Source: Sulfurimonas sp.
GTDB taxonomy: Bacteria; Campylobacterota; Campylobacteria; Campylobacterales; Sulfurimonadaceae
Assembly (NCBI GenBank): GCA_028687935.1
Contig: JAQTZE010000002.1
Coordinates: forward strand, 124,001 to 188,000
DNA: 64,000 nt
Direction: 5' to 3'
Positions 1-8,446 of the stretch are shown here, one piece after another. The first letter of the stretch is position 1, and each line of letters opens with the position of its first letter. The translations under genes and the position numbers were made by a program. The notes beneath the pieces were generated by a model. The model saw only the letters and a program-made list of their open reading frames with translations, was not told the DNA's origin and did not search any database.

Positions 1-1883
1 CAAAATTCTGTACAGTAGTAAGGGAAAACACCCTCGATATCTGCAGTAAATTTAACAGTAGATGTTTCACCTGGTTCTAGTGAAGCATGCACATCGTGAT
101 GGTCAACTGTAAAACCGTGAGTCTCATCTTGTGCTCTTTCAAGGTTAGTAAGGTACATAGTGACTTCATCACCCTTATTAACTGTAATTCTCTCAGGATT
201 TATGTGAGATCGAACCATAGTTCCAAATACAGTAACTTTGTTTCCTTTTCTCTCAATTCTCTCTTGTCCAGCTAATGTTTTACCAATATGCTGTTCATTC
301 GTTCTTGTGTTTGTACCCATAGTGTATCGAACGTGTGGGTGTAGCTTTTCTGCTCTAATCGCAACTGCTTGGTGAGGTTCACCTAAAGGAATTGGCATAT
401 CATAAAGCAAATCCATCGTTTTACCACTTATATCAATAAGTTGGTGATTTTGAGGATGTAAAGGTCCAACATTTTGGAATCTATCGATTGCAAGTTTGTT
501 TAGAGAGATAATATACTTTCCTTGAGGGTCAGCAGATTTTCCTTCCATACCACAAAGGTGTCCAACGTTATAGTGAACATTTTCTTTGTCAAGAACTTTT
601 AAATCTTTATAGTTCCATTTAACAATCTGTGAATCAACATATAGTGAAGTATAAATCTCACCATTTACATTTGAATACTGATTATGCAATGGCCCAAGTC
701 CTAGTTCAACTTGACCGTGTAAAGATGATTTCATATCTAAGATAGGAATACCATATGGATCTTTACCAACATACGCTTTGCTGTCAATAAGCTTTTTAAT
801 TTTGCTCCATTTGAAAACAGAAGCATGCGTATCGAGCTTACCACAAACAGTGATATATTCACCATCAGGTGAAACGTCAACACCATGCGGTGATTTTGGT
901 TCAGGAATTAAGAAAAGTGCCTCATTTTTAACAGCAATTTCCATAGGAATAATTCTATGACCATTGACAACTTTCACGTTTTTCTTATCTTCAGCAAGTA
1001 CTGCTAACTTTTTCCAGTTATACACATGTAAAAAGTCTGTATCATTTCTTGACATACCAGCTTCATTTGGTGGCATACCAACTTCGATTCCCCCTGTGTA
1101 CATTTCAGTGTTAAATGAGTTGGTGAATCCCCAACCATCAGATGCACCTTTTCCTGAATCACTTAAATCTTGCATATATGGAGGCATTTCGATAGTAAAA
1201 GATTCTTTTTCGGAAATACGACCTTTTTTTGCATCAAATTTCCACATAGTAGCACCACCACGATATGACTCTTTGTACTCTTCGATTGGGTGATAGTTAT
1301 TATCAAACGGAGCGGCATATTGAGCAGCTTCAATAATATAATCACTGTCTTGAGTAAAGAAAGCACCACCATGTGCTGATTTAAATACAGGATTGACTAC
1401 GATTTGCTTCGTTTCAAAATCTTCTAAATCTATGACAGCAAGACGAGGATTAGCTTTATCATTGATAATCAACCACTTACCATCGTATTTACCAGCTTTT
1501 TCAGAAAGTGCCGGGTGGTGTGTGTCACCCCAGTTGATCTCTCTACCTCTAATATTTCCTTGTCTAAGAACAGTTTTTGACTCTTCATCAAAACCATATC
1601 CTTGCCAAGGCTCAGGTGTAAATACAGCGATATATTTTAAGATCTTCATTGAAGGTACACCATAAACAATCATTTGTCCACTCTGTCCACCTGAACTAAA
1701 TACAACAAACTCATCTCTACCACCAGTTGGCATATAAGTTTTTGCTGCACGAATAACATCAGTTTCGGTTAAGCCTCTTGCTTTCATTATTTTTTGCAAC
1801 TCACCACCGTCAGCGATTGACATCGTAGCAGCTAGTGAGGTACCCAAAACAAGTGAAGAAAGCTTGTTGAAATATTTATCCAT
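1..1883 (-). CDS. nosZ: Nitrous oxide reductase NosZ, clade II type (3' end cut by window edge)
   Basis: Periplasmic copper enzyme that reduces N2O to N2, the last step of denitrification. The 627 visible residues start at ATG 1883 behind AAGGAG. The N-terminus is a Sec-type signal without twin arginines, which points to the clade II (Wolinella-like) form. Beta-propeller CuZ motifs are visible: DTHH near residue 110, PHGVD, GPLHNQY and GEPHQA. The C-terminal cupredoxin domain begins near residue 560 and the window ends at YYCTEF, the first part of the CuA site, so the rest of CuA and any cytochrome c extension lie outside. An Fnr-type palindrome with a matching -10 lies upstream, so induction by a Crp/Fnr regulator is likely. 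Very confident on family. Confidence 0.97.
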   Translation of the reverse strand, partial: MDKYFNKLSSLVLGTSLAATMSIADGGELQKIMKARGLTETDVIRAAKTYMPTGGRDEFVVFSSGGQSGQMIVYGVPSMKILKYIAVFTPEPWQGYGFDEESKTVLRQGNIRGREINWGDTHHPALSEKAGKYDGKWLIINDKANPRLAVIDLEDFETKQIVVNPVFKSAHGGAFFTQDSDYIIEAAQYAAPFDNNYHPIEEYKESYRGGATMWKFDAKKGRISEKESFTIEMPPYMQDLSDSGKGASDGWGFTNSFNTEMYTGGIEVGMPPNEAGMSRNDTDFLHVYNWKKLAVLAEDKKNVKVVNGHRIIPMEIAVKNEALFLIPEPKSPHGVDVSPDGEYITVCGKLDTHASVFKWSKIKKLIDSKAYVGKDPYGIPILDMKSSLHGQVELGLGPLHNQYSNVNGEIYTSLYVDSQIVKWNYKDLKVLDKENVHYNVGHLCGMEGKSADPQGKYIISLNKLAIDRFQNVGPLHPQNHQLIDISGKTMDLLYDMPIPLGEPHQAVAIRAEKLHPHVRYTMGTNTRTNEQHIGKTLAGQERIERKGNKVTVFGTMVRSHINPERITVNKGDEVTMYLTNLERAQDETHGFTVDHHDVHASLEPGETSTVKFTADIEGVFPYYCTEF

Positions 1884-1948
1884 CTTTCACTCCTTAATTT
1901 TCTTTCAAATATAAAATGGTGAAGCATTAAATATTTGATTGATTGAGA

Positions 1949-1991
1949 ATGATAGTACAGTTTGTGAAGTGATAATTTGACTAAGGTCAAA
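1949..1991 (-). promoter_or_regulatory. Crp/Fnr-type box and -10 of the nosZ promoter
   Basis: TTTGACTAAGGTCAAA at 1976-1991 is a perfect palindrome (TTGAC-N4-GTCAA core, 1977-1990). On the minus strand a -10-like TATCAT lies at 1954-1949. The centre-to-centre distance of 32 bp is what a class II activator site at -41.5 requires. The predicted start near 1942 leaves a leader of about 60 nt before the nosZ ATG. The assignment is inferred from sequence geometry. Confidence 0.75.
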
Positions 1992-2019
1992 ATATTTAAT
2001 TAATTTGCTTTTTTAATGA

Positions 2020-2985
2020 TTAGTTTAGCGTTGCTGCGGTGATTAGATTATCTAAATCTTTTTTCAAATTTTTTAATTTGCTTGTTGATAGGGTTAGCTC
2101 TTCTAATGATTGGATAAGAACATCTTCTTTTTTAGTCAACTCTTTATCCATGGCATCATCTTCTTGCATAACACCAAGAAGCTCGAACAAATCTTCAATA
2201 TTCTTCTCTAATACCTCTAAAGATTCGTAGGCGTTTTGTATAGATTCACTTGAATATACAACAGAGTTATTTATCGTCTCAACAAGAAGATTGAAATTTG
2301 TAGTAGCTTCTAACAAATCGGTATTATTATTAAATTTGAGGGGTTGTAAATCTTTAATAGTAGCATTTTTGATGATTCTTTTTGAGGTATCTAAAAATTT
2401 CTGCATAAATAAGATGACATTTTTGAGTTGTGAAAAAAGGTATATCAAAAGGGCAACCAAGCAGAAAAATAAAATATATTGTATATCTTTTTCAGCTTCG
2501 TGTGCATCATGAAAGGAGTCTTGATGCGTTTTCGCTAGATTTTCAAACGCAACGACAAGCTCTAAGTTAGTGTTATAAATATCTTTGATCGTTTGCTCTA
2601 AAAGAATATTTGAATAGAGAGTACTCACTTGACTCTGATCTTTGAAATTTTGCACATACTTGTAGAATCTATTCCACAAGAGCGTAATCTCATCACGCTG
2701 CGTTTTGATTGAACCGAAGTAGATCTGATCAGAGATATTCTCTTGATTATTCATATTAAGCAAAAACATTTCAATGGAGTTGTCTAGCTGTTTTGTCGAA
2801 GTATCTTTATTCTTGTATATGTAAAAAATATTTTTAGAAATCTCTTGCGTAAATGCTTTTTGATCATTTATCGTATTTTGTACTTTATTATTGAAAGTGT
2901 TGTCTTGACTTATATGAACAGAGACAATAGTTAAAACTATAGATATAGAAAAAACAAGTGCGCCAAGTACTTTAATCTTTACCAT
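2020..2985 (-). CDS. Orphan NarX/PilJ-like membrane sensor protein without output domain
   Basis: A 321-residue protein with an N-terminal membrane segment (about 5-25), a helical periplasmic region of about 145 residues and a second membrane segment (about 170-190). The cytoplasmic tail is helical and coiled-coil-like. The periplasmic part resembles the helical nitrate/nitrite-sensing type domain of NarX and PilJ. There is no kinase, methyl-accepting, GGDEF or HD domain, so how it signals is unclear. Its ATG abuts the stop of the Crp/Fnr gene (TAAATG), so the two are co-expressed and may work together in sensing nitrogen oxides near nosZ. The domain call is from overall pattern, not from diagnostic residues. 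Confidence 0.6.
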   Translation of the reverse strand: MVKIKVLGALVFSISIVLTIVSVHISQDNTFNNKVQNTINDQKAFTQEISKNIFYIYKNKDTSTKQLDNSIEMFLLNMNNQENISDQIYFGSIKTQRDEITLLWNRFYKYVQNFKDQSQVSTLYSNILLEQTIKDIYNTNLELVVAFENLAKTHQDSFHDAHEAEKDIQYILFFCLVALLIYLFSQLKNVILFMQKFLDTSKRIIKNATIKDLQPLKFNNNTDLLEATTNFNLLVETINNSVVYSSESIQNAYESLEVLEKNIEDLFELLGVMQEDDAMDKELTKKEDVLIQSLEELTLSTSKLKNLKKDLDNLITAATLN

Positions 2986-3675
2986 TTAACACTCCTCATA
3001 AATTGCTTTTAAAGCCACAAAGTCTAATACTGCTATTTCGCCGTGTATTATATCGATAATCTTGTTGCGTTTTAATCGATTGAGAACACGAGAGAGTGTT
3101 GCGGGTTGAATGTGGAGTATAAGAGAGATATCATGTCTTTTTAATTTGTTAAACATATCTATATCAGAATAGAGCATCATCGCGACTTTTGCTACAGAAT
3201 CAAAAATAAACTCTCTGTTGACGAGAGCCTGCAATTGCTGTGACCTTAAAATAATTTCATTTGTAAATTCTATATTTAAAAGATTGTTATTTAAAAAATA
3301 ATTTTTAAATTTCGCATAGTTGATACTCAAGATTTTTGACTCTTCTACTAATACTATATTGGAGAAGGATGATAATATATCACTGCGAACATTGGATATT
3401 TCTGATAAAAGAGTGTTCTTATAAATGTAGTATAAAAATATTTCATTACTATACTTATCTATTTTATATGCTCTTGCCAATCCATCAGCTAAGAAAAGAA
3501 GCTGATCGTTCTCTTGGTTTTCATAATGCAATACATAGTCTTTATTACAATACTCAATAGAAGATATTTCTGCTAAGAGAGTAATTTGTTCTAAATTTAA
3601 ACTTGAAAAAAAGTTTAAAGATTGGATTACATTAATAATGGACAAAGGTGCACCTATTGTAGATATCGAGTGCAA
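2986..3675 (-). CDS. Crp/Fnr family transcriptional regulator
   Basis: 229 residues. The N-terminal cyclic-nucleotide-binding-type beta barrel (about 20-135) is followed by a long dimerisation helix and a winged helix-turn-helix (about 170-225). The recognition helix reads PATLSRVLNRLKR. The Ser-Arg pair that Fnr uses to read TTGA is kept, but the preceding Glu of Fnr is Ala. Only one Cys lies in the sensor half, so an Fnr iron-sulfur cluster is excluded; haem or NO sensing as in Dnr is possible. The gene overlaps the upstream gene by 22 bp. A TTGAT-N4-GTCAA site precedes the operon, suggesting autoregulation, and a similar site precedes nosZ. It is probably a denitrification regulator. Confidence 0.85.
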   Translation of the reverse strand: MHSISTIGAPLSIINVIQSLNFFSSLNLEQITLLAEISSIEYCNKDYVLHYENQENDQLLFLADGLARAYKIDKYSNEIFLYYIYKNTLLSEISNVRSDILSSFSNIVLVEESKILSINYAKFKNYFLNNNLLNIEFTNEIILRSQQLQALVNREFIFDSVAKVAMMLYSDIDMFNKLKRHDISLILHIQPATLSRVLNRLKRNKIIDIIHGEIAVLDFVALKAIYEEC

Positions 3676-4100
3676 TCTTGTAAGGATATATCAAATTGAA
3701 AGAGGGATGCTTTTGTTGTTGCGTTTATATAAATATACGATGTATTAATGCCACTTTCAAGAAATTTACGTGAAGATTGACAGACACCTTCTGTAATATT
3801 TTCTTTCATTCTGGATTTGTCTTCTTTTTTTATTGTCTCATCGCTTTTTGCGCCACTATTTATCTCAAACGTATAAACGAGAGTCTGCTCTTTGGCTTTT
3901 ATACTGACAAGGCTTGTGTATTTATCTACAGCTTGTGGAAGGGTAGTGGAAATTTCTTTGGCAACGAGATCTGCTATAGTTTGACTTTGAGCAATCATCT
4001 CTTTTTTTGGGAACTCATCAACACGGGCTTTTAAATCTTCCGCACAGAGGTTCATATTCGTAATGGTTAACATACTAAAAAGTAAAAATAAGTTTTTCAT
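3654..4100 (-). CDS. Small exported protein of unknown function, first gene of the regulator operon
   Basis: 148 residues with a clear Sec signal peptide (cleavage near CAEDL, about residue 20). The mature part is mixed alpha/beta and has two cysteines (in GVCQSS and QDCTRY) that could form a disulfide in the periplasm. I do not recognise a family. Start ATG 4100 has AGGA at good spacing, and that AGGA lies in the loop of an inverted repeat. It is the first gene of an operon with the Crp/Fnr regulator and the sensor, behind a Crp/Fnr-type site, so it probably belongs to the same response. Confidence 0.7.
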   Translation of the reverse strand: MKNLFLLFSMLTITNMNLCAEDLKARVDEFPKKEMIAQSQTIADLVAKEISTTLPQAVDKYTSLVSIKAKEQTLVYTFEINSGAKSDETIKKEDKSRMKENITEGVCQSSRKFLESGINTSYIYINATTKASLFQFDISLQDCTRYLQ

Positions 4101-4129
4101 GTAGCTTCCTTTAATTAAGTGAGCTACAT
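4099..4129 (-). promoter_or_regulatory. Inverted repeat enclosing the ribosome binding site
   Basis: ATGTAGCT at 4099-4106 and AGCTACAT at 4122-4129 form a perfect 8-bp inverted repeat. The AGGA ribosome binding site of the gene starting at 4100 lies in the 15-nt loop, and one arm contains part of its start codon. The predicted transcription start lies near the distal arm, so whether the full hairpin is transcribed is uncertain. Confidence 0.45.
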
Positions 4130-4169
4130 TATATAAAATTTTTTAAGCTGAAGCCTTGATGAGAGTCAA
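4128..4169 (-). promoter_or_regulatory. Crp/Fnr-type box and -10 of the regulator operon promoter
   Basis: TTGATGAGAGTCAA at 4156-4169 matches TTGAY-N4-GTCAA, the pattern found before nosZ. A consensus TATAAT lies on the minus strand at 4133-4128. The centres are 32 bp apart, again the class II spacing. The site is 56 bp upstream of the first start codon of an operon that includes a Crp/Fnr regulator. Confidence 0.7.
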
Positions 4170-4175
4170 TAACTT

Positions 4176-4445
4176 TTATTTATCTCCAAATTTACTATGC
4201 CACCATTCTGCAGGTGAATAGGAGGTTTTTTTGATATCTTCTTCATCAAATGAGTACTCATAGGAGTTAATATATGAGAGGATGATTTCATAGGCTTCGT
4301 TTATCTGCATACTCATCTGCGTAGCTTTTGCTACATCATCTTTATGCTTATCTGGGTGCCATTTTTTCATAAGATTTTTGTATTTGAGTTTGATTTCATT
4401 AAGGGGGGATTTTTCACGTAGACCAAGCAGAGTCTTGGCCTTCAT
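4176..4445 (-). CDS. Small J-domain protein downstream of ftsZ
   Basis: 89 residues, almost entirely a J domain with the HPD tripeptide (KWHPDKH near residue 30) that stimulates Hsp70 ATPase. It lacks the G/F region and zinc fingers of full DnaJ. The C-terminus continues for about 25 residues with SPAEWWHSKFGDK, which may be a client or membrane contact. The ATG at 4445 was chosen because the domain starts right after it; a TTG at 4466 is an alternative. It follows ftsZ closely and is probably the last gene of the division operon. The partner is presumably DnaK. Confidence 0.8.
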   Translation of the reverse strand: MKAKTLLGLREKSPLNEIKLKYKNLMKKWHPDKHKDDVAKATQMSMQINEAYEIILSYINSYEYSFDEEDIKKTSYSPAEWWHSKFGDK

Positions 4446-4474
4446 GATTTTTTCAAAGGAGTGCAAAAAGTTAC

Positions 4475-5605
4475 TTAGTCTTGTTGTTGTCTCATATAAG
4501 CAGGGATATCAAGGTAATCACTGTTTAAATCACCACCAACTACAAGTCTTGGACGAGCTTTTGCGCGTGGAGGAATGTTCTCACCTACAAAGTCACCATT
4601 GTTTGATAACTCTTTTGTTGGTACATTTTTCTCAAAACCAGTTGCAACGATAGTGATCTTAATATAATCCTGAGGCATATTAGCATCTGTAGATGTTCCC
4701 CAGATTACTTCAGCATCATCATGTGCGCTGTCATGAACAACGTCCATTGCTTCAGCGATTTCCATCATTGGAAACTCAGGGTGCATTTTGAAGTGAACCA
4801 AAACACCCATTGCGCCATTGATAGACATGTTATCAAGAAGAGGAGACTCGATAGCAGCTTTGATAGCTTCATACGCTGCGTTTTCACCTTCATGCTCACC
4901 AACACCCATAAGTGCCATACCTTTATGACTCATAACAGTTTTTAAGTCTGCAAAGTCAAGGTTGATGTCATTTTCTCCGCTTGAGAGGATAACACCTGAT
5001 GTGCCACTTACTGCTTGTGCTAAAACACCATCAACGATTTTGAAACTGTCTTTAAGTCCAAGTTTTCTATCGATGATAGTAAGAAGTTTGTCATTTGGAA
5101 TAACAACAATAGAATCACTCTCTTTTTTAAGTTCTTCTAAACCCTCTTCAGCAAGCTTGATACGTTTGTTGCCTTCAAATTTGAAAGGCTTAGTAACAAC
5201 AGATATAGTTAAAGCACCAATCTCTTTTGCTATTTGTGCAACAATTGGTGCAGCACCTGTGCCAGTTCCACCACCAAGACCAGCTGAGATGAAAACAATA
5301 TCAGCACCTTCAAGTGCAGCTTTGATTTCATCATAGCTCTCAAGTGCAGAGTCTCTACCTACGTTAGGTTTCATACCAGCGCCAAGACCTTTTGTAAGTT
5401 TTGTACCGATTTGGATCTTTGATGCAGCACATGTTTCACTTAAAACCTGCGCATCTGTATTGATAAGCATCATCTCTATTCCAGTAACACCCTGATTGAT
5501 CATATGACCTATCATATTACCACCACCACCGCCAACGCCGACTGCGATTATTCTTGCTCCACTTATATTACGTGCTTCTTCTACAGAAAATGCTTCAATA
5601 CTCAT
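4475..5605 (-). CDS. ftsZ: Cell division protein FtsZ
   Basis: Tubulin-like GTPase that assembles the Z ring at midcell. 376 residues, normal length. The GTP-binding glycine loop GGGTGTG is at 111-117, and the T7 loop that completes the active site of the neighbouring subunit is visible as NLDFADLKTVM. The C-terminal peptide DYLDIPAYMRQQ, which binds FtsA and other partners, is intact. Start ATG 5605 is preceded by AAAGGAG. It lies 11 bp after ftsA in the order ppiD-ftsA-ftsZ-J-protein. Confidence 0.99.
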   Translation of the reverse strand: MSIEAFSVEEARNISGARIIAVGVGGGGGNMIGHMINQGVTGIEMMLINTDAQVLSETCAASKIQIGTKLTKGLGAGMKPNVGRDSALESYDEIKAALEGADIVFISAGLGGGTGTGAAPIVAQIAKEIGALTISVVTKPFKFEGNKRIKLAEEGLEELKKESDSIVVIPNDKLLTIIDRKLGLKDSFKIVDGVLAQAVSGTSGVILSSGENDINLDFADLKTVMSHKGMALMGVGEHEGENAAYEAIKAAIESPLLDNMSINGAMGVLVHFKMHPEFPMMEIAEAMDVVHDSAHDDAEVIWGTSTDANMPQDYIKITIVATGFEKNVPTKELSNNGDFVGENIPPRAKARPRLVVGGDLNSDYLDIPAYMRQQQD

Positions 5606-5616
5606 ACTTTACTCCT

Positions 5617-6978
5617 TTAAAATAATTGGGTTGCCCAATTCCAAAATTTACTAAATGCGTTTGCTTCTTCACTCTTTTTTTCTTTCTTTTGTGTCAAATT
5701 GACCATCTTTTCTTTGATATTTAAATCAAGTGCAGGAGGTGCAATAGGAATATCCTTTGTTTCACTAAAAGATACTGTCGTCGTCTCAGTTGGTAGTTCG
5801 TTTGTGTGTCTCACTCTTTTATTGACATCTATCTCATAAGGAGTATATGCAGATGCGCTGTACATGATAAGTCCAACAGCACTTGCATATTCTGGTTCTC
5901 GAAGGTTGTCAAAAAGTCCGTCCATCTCTATAGGACGAGCAAGACGTACAGGCACAGAACCGAAGGTAGCGATTGCTAAATCTCTGATCCCTTCCATCTT
6001 TGAAAAACCACCTGTAAGAACTATACCCGCACCTATTTGATCTTTAAGACCACTTTTTTCTATAAATTGTGCAAGTATCATAAGCGTCTCTTCTACTCTA
6101 GCGAAGATGACGTTGTGTACTACTTCAAGTGATACTTCATGTGTTGCATGCTCATCACCGATGATAGGAAGCTCTATAAGATCATTACTTGGAGTTAGAA
6201 GTGATCCATATGTAAGTTTTACATTATCCGCAATATTCAGCGGTGTATGCAGTGCCATAGACAAATCACTTGTTACATGGTTTGAACCCACACCTAAAAA
6301 TTCGTTATATCTTATGGAATTACCTGAATGTATAGCGATATTACTTGTATTGCCGCCCATATCTATAACAGCGATACCCAGCTCTTTTTCATCATCATTT
6401 ATAGTTGCAATAGCAGAAGCGTAAGAGTTAAGTACTATGTTATCAACTTCTACACCAGCGCCGCGAACTGCTTTTTTAAGATTATTAAGATTGGATTTTT
6501 GTGTTGTAATGATATGCGTTTCAACTTCAAGTCTTGAAGCATTCATCCCAAGTGGATCTTCGATGAAGTCTTGATCATCTACTTTGAAGTTATAAGGAAG
6601 TGCATGAAGTACTTCAAACTCATTTGGAATACTTGCGTTATAAAGAGAAGCATGCATAACACGCTCAATCTCTTTAAAACTTACTTCTTTAGATTGGATA
6701 TTAACGATACCGTTAGAGTTCACACTTTTAGTGTATGCGCCTGAGATAGAAACGATAGCACTTGAGACTTCGCTTCCTGAAACACGTTTTGCATCATTTA
6801 CAGCAGTTCTTATAGAACGTGAAGCTAACTCAATGTTAGTGATGCTTCCTTTTTTAAGGCCTTGTGCTTTTGTAGTTCCTGCACCCGTTATGGATATAGA
6901 GTTATCATTGTTTATTTGAGCGATGATTGCGCAAATTTTAGTAGAGCCAATATCGATGGCTAAAATAGTTCTACTCAA
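5617..6978 (-). CDS. ftsA: Cell division protein FtsA
   Basis: Actin-like ATPase that anchors FtsZ to the membrane. 453 residues. The phosphate-1 motif AIDIGSTK is at residues 7-14, the second phosphate region reads AVIDMGGNTS and the adenosine motif VLTGGFSKMEG. The C-terminus ends in an amphipathic stretch (FSKFWNWATQLF) of the kind used as a membrane-targeting helix. The start codon is TTG (6978), one base after the ppiD stop, with AAGGA seven bases upstream. It is translated together with ftsZ. Confidence 0.98.
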   Translation of the reverse strand: MSRTILAIDIGSTKICAIIAQINNDNSISITGAGTTKAQGLKKGSITNIELASRSIRTAVNDAKRVSGSEVSSAIVSISGAYTKSVNSNGIVNIQSKEVSFKEIERVMHASLYNASIPNEFEVLHALPYNFKVDDQDFIEDPLGMNASRLEVETHIITTQKSNLNNLKKAVRGAGVEVDNIVLNSYASAIATINDDEKELGIAVIDMGGNTSNIAIHSGNSIRYNEFLGVGSNHVTSDLSMALHTPLNIADNVKLTYGSLLTPSNDLIELPIIGDEHATHEVSLEVVHNVIFARVEETLMILAQFIEKSGLKDQIGAGIVLTGGFSKMEGIRDLAIATFGSVPVRLARPIEMDGLFDNLREPEYASAVGLIMYSASAYTPYEIDVNKRVRHTNELPTETTTVSFSETKDIPIAPPALDLNIKEKMVNLTQKKEKKSEEANAFSKFWNWATQLF

Positions 6979-6979
6979 C

Positions 6980-8446
6980 TTAAAGTCCTTTGATAAATAT
7001 CTCTGTTTGATATTTGTTTTCTAGGTTTTTCATAAGACCTTCTTCAAACATCGCACTCTTTAATCTCATAACAGAATCACCTTGATTGTTATTTGAATTA
7101 CTTAGCAACTTTTGTTCCAAAATGTCATAAAGTATAACTTTTCCACTATTTAATGTTATAAAAGATCTTTTTGTCTGTTTGTTAAAAAGTTTTCCTAAAA
7201 ATTCACTTGCTTCTTCTGTGCTTAAGTCTGCTATTTTAGAAGAATCTTCAAGGGTTAAGAACTCTGATATGTTTCCTTTAAATGTTGGAACACTATTGGT
7301 TGCTACTTCAAGTAGTTTGGCTTTTTTTGTTTGTGTTATATAGAGAGGCGTGACTTCGCTTTTTGCTTCTTCATATGTCTTTGTTAGTGAAGGATTTGTT
7401 TTAACTAATTCAAACATATAATATGCGCCATTGACAAATACAGGTTTCATAAATGGAGAACTTGCTGTAAGCTTTCCTATTTCAGCTAAAGTCTCTGCAT
7501 CAAATGGATTGTTGCTATTTGAGATAGTTGCGTTTTGAATAGTTGCGTTTTGATCAAGTGTACCTTTTTTGTATGCTATATATGTTCTAAGTGCCGCTTC
7601 TTTTGTCGCTTTTGCATCAAGCTCATTGATAACTTCAGCTTTTGCATTTTCTAAAGTTTCTATTTTACCCTCAGCGTCTTTGAAATGCGTTTTATTATCA
7701 TTATAATAAGCTGTGATCTCATCTTCAGTATAGTCAGCTTTAACGTCTTCATGTTTGATGAATTTAATATCGTAGCTTACTTCACTCATAAAGTTATTTT
7801 TTTGCGTTTCCCAGAACGGTTTGATCTGCTCATCTGAAACTACTATGTTTATTTCATCTGGATTGAGCACTTTATACTCGATCTTATCAGCGATGTTGAG
7901 GATAGTACTGAGTATCTCTGATTCGTTTGCACTAACTTCTACAGGAAGAAGCTTGAGTGTTTTTTGGATAAGAAGTTGTTTTTTAAGATCACTTTCATAC
8001 TCTTGCATCGTGAGCTTATTTTGAGAAAGAACTGTTTTATAAACTTCTTTATCAAATACACCGTTTGAGAAAAAATACTCTTGCGTTTTAAGTGCAGCGA
8101 TAACTTCTTCATCACTTATACTCAAATCATAAGCAGAAGCTAGATTGAGTATATAGGCTTGATGAACGATTTGTTGCATCGCTTGTGCCTGAAGTCCAAA
8201 GCTCTTTGCTTTCTCTTCATCAAAATTGCCCTGAAGCATTTGATTGTACTGAGAGTAAAGGCGTGAGTAACTTTTTTGAAGTTCAGCCATTGTAAGTTCG
8301 ATTTCACCAACTTTGGCAACTGCTCCAGCTTTGTCTCCATAGCTATATTGACCCCAACCAACAAAACCTGCGCCAATAAACGCAATAGTCGAAATCCAAA
8401 TTGTAACTATAAGATATTTTTTATGTCTCTGCATCCATGTAATCAT
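6980..8446 (-). CDS. ppiD: Membrane-anchored periplasmic folding factor, PpiD/SurA-like
   Basis: 488 residues. One N-terminal membrane anchor (about 10-32) is followed by a SurA_N-type chaperone domain (about 40-200) and a central region resembling a degenerate parvulin domain (about 230-370). PpiD proteins sit at the Sec translocon and help periplasmic and outer membrane proteins fold. The usual parvulin active-site residues are not obvious, so it may act as a chaperone only. Two direct copies of the window-wide TGCGTTT motif encode the repeated QNATI at 7529-7550. It is the first gene of the ftsA-ftsZ operon. Confidence 0.85.
   Translation of the reverse strand: MITWMQRHKKYLIVTIWISTIAFIGAGFVGWGQYSYGDKAGAVAKVGEIELTMAELQKSYSRLYSQYNQMLQGNFDEEKAKSFGLQAQAMQQIVHQAYILNLASAYDLSISDEEVIAALKTQEYFFSNGVFDKEVYKTVLSQNKLTMQEYESDLKKQLLIQKTLKLLPVEVSANESEILSTILNIADKIEYKVLNPDEINIVVSDEQIKPFWETQKNNFMSEVSYDIKFIKHEDVKADYTEDEITAYYNDNKTHFKDAEGKIETLENAKAEVINELDAKATKEAALRTYIAYKKGTLDQNATIQNATISNSNNPFDAETLAEIGKLTASSPFMKPVFVNGAYYMFELVKTNPSLTKTYEEAKSEVTPLYITQTKKAKLLEVATNSVPTFKGNISEFLTLEDSSKIADLSTEEASEFLGKLFNKQTKRSFITLNSGKVILYDILEQKLLSNSNNNQGDSVMRLKSAMFEEGLMKNLENKYQTEIFIKGL
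7529..7550. repeat. Tandem copies of the TGCGTTT motif
   Basis: TGCGTTT occurs at 7529-7535 and again at 7544-7550, 15 bp apart, so both copies are in the same reading frame of ppiD and give a repeated QNATI peptide. These are two of roughly 110 copies of the 7-mer in the window. Confidence 0.7.
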
